From contig JAYVOP010000178.1 in assembly GCA_043757865.1 (NCBI GenBank), positions 1-5,946 of the forward strand: 5,946 bases of DNA. The letters run 5' to 3'. The notes beneath the pieces were generated by a model. That model was given only the letters and a program-made list of their open reading frames with translations. It made no database searches and was not told where the DNA came from. Made by a program: the position numbers and the translations under genes. Each line of letters opens with the position of its first letter. Positions within the stretch are counted from its first letter, which is position 1. Of this stretch, positions 1 to 3,981 are shown in pieces. This DNA is from JAGNEJ01 sp043757865 (GTDB lineage Bacteria > Verrucomicrobiota > Verrucomicrobiia > Verrucomicrobiales > V1-33).

Positions 1-185
1 GCACCGTGCTTTGCGTGCCTACCTCGGTTTATCTAGCAGGTGCCCGCTACGAAGATCATCCCCGCTTCACAGACCACTGGCCTGTGTGTGCCGCCGCCAG
101 GCAATTAGGCCTAGCCGTAAACGTCCATAGAGGCGTTATCGCCTACCACGCCAATCTCCCGAAGTATGGGGAAAAATGGCACTAG
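1..185 (+). CDS. 3' end of an unidentified rightward gene (partial)
   Basis: An open frame enters from the left edge (first full codon at 3) and ends at TAG 183-185, giving about 60 C-terminal residues. The other two forward frames have stops at about 34 and 128. The translation has a normal globular composition with scattered Cys, His, Trp and Tyr, a probable strand near the start (TVLCVPTSVYLAGA) and a terminal KYGEKWH. I do not recognise the family. Its stop lies one base from the stop of the convergent leftward gene. It could be a late or accessory gene of the element, or host sequence beyond the element's left end. Confidence is limited by the short length and missing N-terminus. Confidence 0.55.
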   Translation, partial: TVLCVPTSVYLAGARYEDHPRFTDHWPVCAAARQLGLAVNVHRGVIAYHANLPKYGEKWH

Positions 186-186
186 G

Positions 187-633
187 CTATCGCACACGGT
201 CTAACTTTACAGGCCGTGGATCACGGCCCTTCCACAACATCGTCCCCGCTTTAGTTTTAGGATCTACCTCTATATACCATTCGCCTACAGCGATTTTAAC
301 TCTGCCCGACTCCACTTTCCAGGTGCCCTGCTGGGTTGTCATGTCCTCATGCAGATTTAGACCGAATTTATCTATGTGCCAATCACCCACCCACTCGAGG
401 CGGATTAACTCAGCCTGCAGTGAGAGTGCCAATTCCAGCTTTTTTGCTGTGATCGCGTCATCCAGCAGACGTTGAACGCCTTTCTTATAAGATTCACTGA
501 TTGGTATCAGCGCCTTTTCCAGCGCCGTGTGGCGGATAATCTTAAGCGCGTCTAAATCCTCCGCCCAGCAAAAAGGAGCTAAGCTAACGGCTAGTAAAAT
601 GAACAAAGAGAGGATGGTAAATAAGCGTGTCAT
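187..633 (-). CDS. Secreted or periplasmic protein of unknown function, co-operonic with the repressor
   Basis: A 148-aa protein with a classical signal peptide: Thr-Arg at 2-3, a hydrophobic core at about 4-20, and probable signal peptidase I cleavage after Ala24 (CWA|ED). Cys22 does not sit in a proper lipobox because Phe precedes it. Residues about 30-80 are predicted helical, with a YKKGVQRLLDDAI...LSLQAELIRL pattern of the kind often seen in secreted verrucomicrobial and planctomycete proteins. Residues about 82-148 look like short beta strands (WVGDWHI, GTWKVESGRVKI, EWYIEV). The start codon overlaps the repressor's stop by 4 bp (ATGA at 630-633), so the pair is probably co-transcribed and translationally coupled. 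That would make it a lysogeny-expressed passenger (moron-like) gene. Its function is unknown. The first 20 or so bases upstream of the start are A/C-rich rather than a Shine-Dalgarno. Confidence 0.85.
   Translation of the reverse strand: MTRLFTILSLFILLAVSLAPFCWAEDLDALKIIRHTALEKALIPISESYKKGVQRLLDDAITAKKLELALSLQAELIRLEWVGDWHIDKFGLNLHEDMTTQQGTWKVESGRVKIAVGEWYIEVDPKTKAGTMLWKGRDPRPVKLDRVR
212..228. repeat. Short perfect inverted repeat (7-bp arms, 3-nt loop)
   Basis: GGCCGTG (212-218) and CACGGCC (222-228) form a GC-rich stem with a GAT loop, inside the 3' end of the leftward secreted-protein gene and just past the stop of the convergent rightward gene. It sits where a bidirectional terminator between convergent genes would be useful. 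No U-tract follows on either strand, so it is not a standard intrinsic terminator and may be only a coding coincidence. Confidence 0.3.
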
Positions 634-1127
634 CGTTTGTTGGTCGGTTTGGGTTTAGATGGAGGAAAGACATCACGGTAGTTCACAGGCGTAGCAACTT
701 CAGTTGGCTCCGGCTCTGAGGTTTCGTTGAGGGTGTATCGTTGATCTTGCTCCATTGCTTGATCTGCCGCGTCTAGAGACTTTTGGCATTCTTCTAATTT
801 AGCGACAAGATAATCGACCAACATTCTGGCGGACTGGTTGCTCTCCGGGATGGCGGCCTTTATTTCCTCACCGTTGGCCCTCGCGGTGTTACTCTGGATG
901 CGCCGGACATTGCCTCCACCTCTGTGGACGGGCTCATCTAGGATGTCCCACCGCTTCATTTCTAACGCTGCGCATAGACCTGCGATAGCAGCCTCTTCCG
1001 GCTTACTGCCATTCAGCCATCGATGCACTGTGCTTTGTTTGGTTCCCAAGCGACGCGCTAACCCCGATTGAGATAATCGAAGTTCAGCCATGCGAATACG
1101 CAGCTTTGTAGAAAATTTGGAATCCAT
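630..1127 (-). CDS. XRE-family HTH repressor (Mu c-like lysogeny regulator)
   Basis: A 165-aa protein with an N-terminal helix-turn-helix at about residues 10-55. Helix 2 is SQSGLARRLG (19-28), the recognition helix is about KQSTVHRWL (30-38), and a further helix EEAAIAGLCAALEM follows. Residues about 95-125 are probably helical and could dimerise. The last 35 residues are Pro/Lys/Thr-rich and probably disordered (PPSKPKPTNKR). No S24/LexA-type Ser-Lys protease domain is visible, so RecA-triggered self-cleavage is unlikely; Mu c likewise lacks one and is controlled through its C-terminal tail. ATG at 1125-1127 lacks a Shine-Dalgarno; Met13 (1089-1091) is an alternative but would cut into helix 1. 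The gene is divergent from the Cro-like gene across a 77-bp operator region, the usual arrangement of a phage switch. Which genes it represses is inferred. Confidence 0.87.
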   Translation of the reverse strand: MDSKFSTKLRIRMAELRLSQSGLARRLGTKQSTVHRWLNGSKPEEAAIAGLCAALEMKRWDILDEPVHRGGGNVRRIQSNTARANGEEIKAAIPESNQSARMLVDYLVAKLEECQKSLDAADQAMEQDQRYTLNETSEPEPTEVATPVNYRDVFPPSKPKPTNKR

Positions 1128-1137
1128 TAGAAAAGGG

Positions 1138-1165
1138 TGGACAGCGGTAGATTCTGCGGTAATTT
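1138..1165 (+). promoter_or_regulatory. Candidate rightward early promoter
   Basis: TGGACA at 1138-1143 matches 5 of 6 bases of a sigma-70 -35 box. TAATTT at 1160-1165 is a weak -10 (3 of 6) at 16-bp spacing. Transcription would begin near 1172, about 33 nt before the Cro-like start. The -10 lies inside the 19-bp palindrome, so repressor binding there should block it. It is predicted by eye only, and the weak -10 keeps confidence low. Confidence 0.4.
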
Positions 1166-1172
1166 ACCGCAG
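1154..1172. promoter_or_regulatory. 19-bp perfect palindrome, probable operator
   Basis: CTGCGGTAA (1154-1162) and TTACCGCAG (1164-1172) are exact reverse complements around a single T. The site is centred between the divergent repressor and Cro-like genes and is the right size for an HTH dimer. A related half-site, CAGCGGTAG at 1142-1150, matches 7 of 9 bases of the left arm and begins 12 bp upstream in the same orientation. A 10-bp palindrome AGTCGCGACT (1171-1180) adjoins the other side. The repressor, the Cro-like protein or both are the likely ligands. Confidence 0.75.
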
Positions 1173-1189
1173 TCGCGACTTCCGCGCAA
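1161..1189 (-). promoter_or_regulatory. Candidate leftward repressor promoter
   Basis: Read on the minus strand, TTGCGC (plus-strand 1184-1189) and TAAATT (plus-strand 1161-1166) are separated by exactly 17 bp. The -35 keeps TTG and the -10 matches 4 of 6 bases. The -10 lies inside the 19-bp palindrome, which would allow autoregulation of the repressor. This is a visual consensus match only. Confidence 0.35.
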
Positions 1190-1204
1190 GAATCGACACG
1201 CATC

Positions 1205-1396
1205 ATGACCTCCCTAACGAAACCCGTCAATCCCAAACACAATGGCCCTCACGGACGCCATCTCGCCCGTTGTGCGAGAGATCTGAACATCAGCCTGTCT
1301 CACCTCTTCATGTGCGTGAAGGGCCAGCGCGTCTCCCACAGCCTCACTGCCCGCTATAACGCGTGGCTGGCACAACAAAACACGCCGCCTCAATAA
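1205..1396 (+). CDS. Small Cro/Ner-like HTH protein
   Basis: A 63-aa protein and the first gene of the rightward operon. Residues 18-52 read as a compact helix-turn-helix: GRHLARCARDLNIS (helix 1, start of helix 2), then SHLFMCVKGQ as recognition helix and loop, then SHSLTARYNAWL as the packing helix. Size, position and orientation opposite the repressor match Cro or Mu Ner, small DNA-binding proteins that bind the early operator and shut down the repressor promoter. Downstream genes follow with an 8-bp gap. The leader has no Shine-Dalgarno. The HTH fold is fairly clear; the Cro/Ner role is inferred from context. Confidence 0.8.
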   Translation: MTSLTKPVNPKHNGPHGRHLARCARDLNISLSHLFMCVKGQRVSHSLTARYNAWLAQQNTPPQ

Positions 1397-1404
1397 CTCC
1401 AAAA

Positions 1405-1581
1405 ATGAACCCGGACCAACAATTCACCGCAGATCAAATCCGAACCCTAGCAAATTCCGTCTGTGGCATCGCTGAGGCCACAGGGGATCAAGTAGAGGAC
1501 ATCTTGGAGGCCCTGGAGGACGCCTACATCCTCTCTAGGCCTAGCTCACTCAAAATCACCACCTTCATTGCTAATATTTAA
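1405..1581 (+). CDS. Small acidic hypothetical protein
   Basis: 58 aa from ATG at 1405. An upstream in-frame ATG at 1363 exists but would overlap the end of the Cro-like gene by 34 bp, so 1405, eight bases after that gene's stop, is preferred. The protein appears mainly helical and acidic: TADQIRTLANSVCGIAEA, then DQVEDILEALEDAYI. No known domain is recognised. Its place between the Cro-like and ParB-like genes, with 8- and 10-bp gaps, makes it part of the early operon. It could be a small modulator of a neighbour, but nothing in the sequence names the partner. Confidence 0.65.
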   Translation: MNPDQQFTADQIRTLANSVCGIAEATGDQVEDILEALEDAYILSRPSSLKITTFIANI

Positions 1582-1591
1582 GCCCGCACTT

Positions 1592-2656
1592 ATGTCAAAA
1601 CTAACCAATCCCTCCCACCCTAAAAATGAAACCACACTGCTGGTGGATCTCTCCCAGCTACCCTGGCACCCGCGTCTGAAGCGCATTCCGCTGATGGAGG
1701 ACATAGCCCAGGTTCAACCGCGCAAAGCCACCCAGAACGCCAACGAGGCAGATGATGCCAATGCAGAGGATTTGCAAGAATTTACGGATAACGTGGCGCT
1801 CAGTCACGCAGCGTTTACCCACAGTGTGAAGCGCGGACTGGTGGAAAAGATCATTGTAGCCCAAGGGTCGGACGGCGTCATTTACCTGATAGATGGCCGG
1901 GACCGTGTGGCTGCGCTAAAGCTCAGCGGCCAAAAGAGCACGCTGGCCCGTCTCATCCCCTGGGAAGATGCAGATCACACCATCCGCGCCCAACTGCTGC
2001 GCAAACCTAGCACACAGTTCAGCCGCGCCTTTGCCGCAGCGGAGGAATATCCGCAGTGGCTTGGGCGCACGGCGGGAAATCCCGAATTGACCCTTTCAAA
2101 AGAACAGAAAAAACTACCGCTCTCGGTTCAAGCTGCAATTCCTCTTCATGAGGAATTGGAAAAGATGCAGGCGGAAAAGGGTCCGCAAAACCGACAGCAA
2201 TTGGCTGCGGTTGTCGGAGTGAGCTTGCCAACAATTGACCGGGCCTACGAAATTCTAAAACTGGTGCTAGACCGGGAAAAATGGGAGGAGCTTAACCCAG
2301 AGGAAGCATCGGAAGAGGGCTACAAGAGTGCGGATTTCTGGGTGAAGCGGATCTTTTCTGGCTATAGTATCGGAGGAGTGCGCAAGGGGCTGAAAAATTC
2401 CGAGCCGGAGAAAGAGACTTCCCCTAACCACGGCAAAGCCACGGTGGGATTCAGCCTTGGCCGCCTAAAAGCCGGGATCGGAAGCTGGGGCCAGCAAGGG
2501 AAGCTGTGGGCGGAAGTGCCGCCGGACAAACTAACAGAATTAGAGCAGCACGCCAAACAGGCCATCGCGGCCACGCCCAAGAGCTACCGGGACTGGTGGG
2601 CAAAGCTGATGGTGGAAACCGAGCTGCCTGTAGCCAAATCCAGCAAATCGAAATAA
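1592..2656 (+). CDS. ParB-like (ParB/Srx fold) DNA-binding protein
   Basis: A 354-aa protein from ATG 1592; an in-frame TTG at 1568 would overlap the preceding gene and is disfavoured. Residues about 15-125 resemble a ParB N-terminal domain: a VDLSQLPWHPR opening strand, a KRGLVEKIIV helix-strand unit at 80-89, and YLIDGRDRVAALKLSG (98-113), which corresponds to the ParB GERR/GRHR nucleotide-binding box. Residues 199-223 form a helix-turn-helix (NRQQLAAVVGVSLPTIDRAYEIL). The C-terminal 130 residues, with FSLGRLKAGIGSWGQ and SYRDWWAKL, are not recognised. True ParB proteins bind CTP and spread on DNA; whether this one does is unknown. No ParA-like ATPase is visible next to it, so plasmid-type partition is doubtful and a role in early transcription or DNA replication is equally possible. 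Confidence 0.75.
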   Translation: MSKLTNPSHPKNETTLLVDLSQLPWHPRLKRIPLMEDIAQVQPRKATQNANEADDANAEDLQEFTDNVALSHAAFTHSVKRGLVEKIIVAQGSDGVIYLIDGRDRVAALKLSGQKSTLARLIPWEDADHTIRAQLLRKPSTQFSRAFAAAEEYPQWLGRTAGNPELTLSKEQKKLPLSVQAAIPLHEELEKMQAEKGPQNRQQLAAVVGVSLPTIDRAYEILKLVLDREKWEELNPEEASEEGYKSADFWVKRIFSGYSIGGVRKGLKNSEPEKETSPNHGKATVGFSLGRLKAGIGSWGQQGKLWAEVPPDKLTELEQHAKQAIAATPKSYRDWWAKLMVETELPVAKSSKSK

Positions 2657-2662
2657 TCCGCC

Positions 2663-2917
2663 ATGGACCGCTATCCCTGCCCTATCTGCGTTTCAAACCA
2701 TGGAGACCGCGTCCGCTGCTTTCGGTCGATGTCCGCACTGAAGAACCATGCGCGCATAACCCATTTGAAATGTAGAGCGTTTGAGGGCGTCCTCCGGGCA
2801 CAGCATGGCTACCTGTGGGAGCTACTTCGGAAGCTACCAACACCGAAGGAAATTAGGGCCATCCAAAAAGCCACAGGGGTGCTTAACCGCATCTTCAAAG
2901 CCAACGCTGAAAACTGA
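2663..2917 (+). CDS. Small C2H2-type zinc-finger protein
   Basis: 84 aa, starting 6 bp after the ParB-like stop. Residues 4-34 follow the classical finger order: YPCPIC (Cys6, Cys9), then Phe20, Leu26, His29 and His34, with exact F-x5-L-x2-H spacing. The turn between the cysteines and Phe20 is about 7 residues longer than in the usual finger (C-x2-C-x19-H-x4-H). Cys19 and His13 lie in that insert. The remaining 50 residues are basic and probably helical (LWELLRKLPTPKEIRAIQKATGVLNRIF). Zinc binding and nucleic-acid contact are plausible, and the product may be a regulator or an accessory to the ParB-like or transposase proteins. No specific function can be assigned. Confidence 0.72.
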   Translation: MDRYPCPICVSNHGDRVRCFRSMSALKNHARITHLKCRAFEGVLRAQHGYLWELLRKLPTPKEIRAIQKATGVLNRIFKANAEN

Positions 2918-2929
2918 AATTTAAAAATC

Positions 2930-3184
2930 ATGACACCCCGCTGCACTCAATGCCAAACGCCCACGCACAGCGTGCCCACCAATGGCCACCGGCTGTGCGC
3001 CTGCTGCACCGTGCGGGCCCAGCAAGCCCGCCGCCCGCTCCCAGCGGACGCCACGCCGATCCCCAGCGTCTTTGCGGTGGAGCCGGATCAAGAGCGCCCG
3101 CGTGGCGTGGAAAAATTCTCCGCTGCCTTGAAAACCAAAGGCCGTCCGCGCGGCTACCGGGGGCCGCTGCGCTTGAAATCCTAG
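2930..3184 (+). CDS. Small zinc-ribbon protein with a basic GRPRG tail
   Basis: 84 aa, 12 bp after the finger protein. Cys5-x2-Cys8 and Cys23-x2-Cys26 make a four-cysteine zinc-ribbon or treble-clef-like knuckle with a 14-residue loop (HSVPTNGHRL). A linker rich in Pro and Ala follows, then a C-terminal basic stretch KTKGRPRGYRG (about 68-78) that resembles an AT-hook core (GRP flanked by basic residues). The layout suggests a small nucleic-acid-binding protein. Frame choice rests on the paired CxxC motifs; the overlapping +1 frame upstream of 3214 reads as low-complexity Ala/Arg/Pro sequence. Function unknown. Confidence 0.7.
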   Translation: MTPRCTQCQTPTHSVPTNGHRLCACCTVRAQQARRPLPADATPIPSVFAVEPDQERPRGVEKFSAALKTKGRPRGYRGPLRLKS

Positions 3185-3213
3185 CCGAAAATTCCCACCA
3201 CCACCCACACACC

Positions 3214-3543
3214 ATGCCGACCTTATTGACCACCTTGACCTTTTCCCGCGACTACGGACGGGAGCGCCACCACTGCCTGACAGACCAGCGTGCTGATCCC
3301 GCGCCCCTGCGGGTGCTGCACGCCCGGTATGCGGCCCTGCCGCTGCCCGCTCCCGCTGACCTGCGGGCAGATCTAAACGCCGCCCTGGCGCAGCGCTTTG
3401 CGGATCTGGCGCTGGCCCGGCATCTGCGGCTGTGCGGGCTGCTGGCCCTCAGCTTCTTAGCCGGCGTGGCGCTTACGTTAGGCACCTTGACCTGGAGCCA
3501 ACACTATGCCGCCCGCCAGGGCCTAGAGGAGGCCCAGCCATGA
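3214..3543 (+). CDS. Single-pass membrane protein, hypothetical
   Basis: 109 aa from ATG 3214. The frame is open further upstream to 2950, but that extension runs over the zinc-ribbon gene. The ATG follows 20 nt made only of A and C (3194-3213) instead of a Shine-Dalgarno. Residues 1-70 are Arg- and Ala-rich, with a probable helix at 48-70. Residues 73-93 (LCGLLALSFLAGVALTLGTL) form one transmembrane helix, and a short polar tail ends in LEEAQP. Arg and His before the helix predict an N-in, C-out topology. GC is very high here (48 of 60 bases in 3301-3360). It may be an early membrane-acting protein, for example an exclusion or host-modulating factor, but this is a guess. Confidence 0.6.
   Translation: MPTLLTTLTFSRDYGRERHHCLTDQRADPAPLRVLHARYAALPLPAPADLRADLNAALAQRFADLALARHLRLCGLLALSFLAGVALTLGTLTWSQHYAARQGLEEAQP
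3527..3532 (+). promoter_or_regulatory. Perfect Shine-Dalgarno AGGAGG before the 48-aa ORF
   Basis: AGGAGG lies 7 nt before ATG 3540, inside the last codons of the membrane-protein gene. It is the only full consensus ribosome site I found in front of any start in the window, and it is the main reason to accept the short downstream ORF. Confidence 0.6.
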
Positions 3544-3686
3544 AACGCGCTGCCCGCTGCCGTGTTATCAAAAGCCTGCCGCTCAGCCTAGCCGCCCCCA
3601 CACGGCTGAAGGTAAAGCACCTACCTACTCCCGCTCCTAACGCCCCAGCGCGCACGCCCACCGGCCACATGAATTTCCTCACCTGA
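3540..3686 (+). CDS. Short basic peptide, translationally coupled to the membrane protein
   Basis: 48 aa, beginning in an ATGA overlap with the stop of the membrane-protein gene (3540-3543) and preceded by AGGAGG at optimal spacing. The product is strongly basic at its N-terminus (MKRAARCRVIK), then Pro/Ala/Thr-rich (HLPTPAPNAPARTPTGH), and probably unstructured. There is no recognisable domain. The overlap plus Shine-Dalgarno argue for real translation with its upstream partner, a layout seen in phage gene pairs. The coding potential itself is weak because the sequence is short and GC-rich. Confidence 0.5.
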   Translation: MKRAARCRVIKSLPLSLAAPTRLKVKHLPTPAPNAPARTPTGHMNFLT

Positions 3687-3708
3687 AATCTGAAAAACTC
3701 CATCAGCC

Positions 3709-3981
3709 ATGACCAAAGCCACCCATTGCCAACAAATCCGCCGCCACCTGTGGGCGGGCCACGCGCTAACCGCAGACACCGCACGCCAACTCTACGGCTG
3801 CACGCGGCTGGCCGGGCGGATCTTTGATCTCAAGCTAGCCCTCCGCGCAGAGGGCGCGGGCTACCGCATCACTTGCAAAATGATCTCCGTAGGCACCCGC
3901 GACGGCGGAACTGCCCGCGTAGCCGAATATCGGTTAGAAAACTCGGTAGGCCCCGTAATCCATCCTTCCCACATTTCTTAA
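3709..3981 (+). CDS. Winged helix-turn-helix phage protein (HTH_39-like)
   Basis: 90 aa. Residues about 8-77 fit the small winged-HTH family common in phages: CQQIRRHLWAGHALT (helix 1), TADTARQLYGCTRLAGRIFDLK (helices 2 and 3, with the characteristic GCxRLAxRIxDL recognition segment), then a wing ending in ARVAEYRL. The stop codon is directly followed by the transposase ATG with no spacer, so the two are probably coupled. A role as a DNA-binding regulator or accessory to transposition is plausible. The family match is from remembered motif shape, not a search. Confidence 0.75.
   Translation: MTKATHCQQIRRHLWAGHALTADTARQLYGCTRLAGRIFDLKLALRAEGAGYRITCKMISVGTRDGGTARVAEYRLENSVGPVIHPSHIS

Noticed and set aside
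838..1071. Plus-strand open frame opposite the repressor
   Set aside because: It is antisense to the HTH-coding sequence and its translation has no coherent motif.
107..1546. TAGGCCTAGC shared near 107-116 and 1537-1546 as possible transposase-binding repeats
   Set aside because: Only about 10 bp of a self-complementary core is shared, the flanks differ, and CCTAG is common throughout the window, so it does not make a convincing end-type site.
2950..3213. Upstream extension of the membrane-protein frame (197-aa reading)
   Set aside because: It overlaps the zinc-ribbon gene, reads as low-complexity Ala/Arg/Pro sequence, and the internal ATG 3214 gives a sensible start just after the previous stop.
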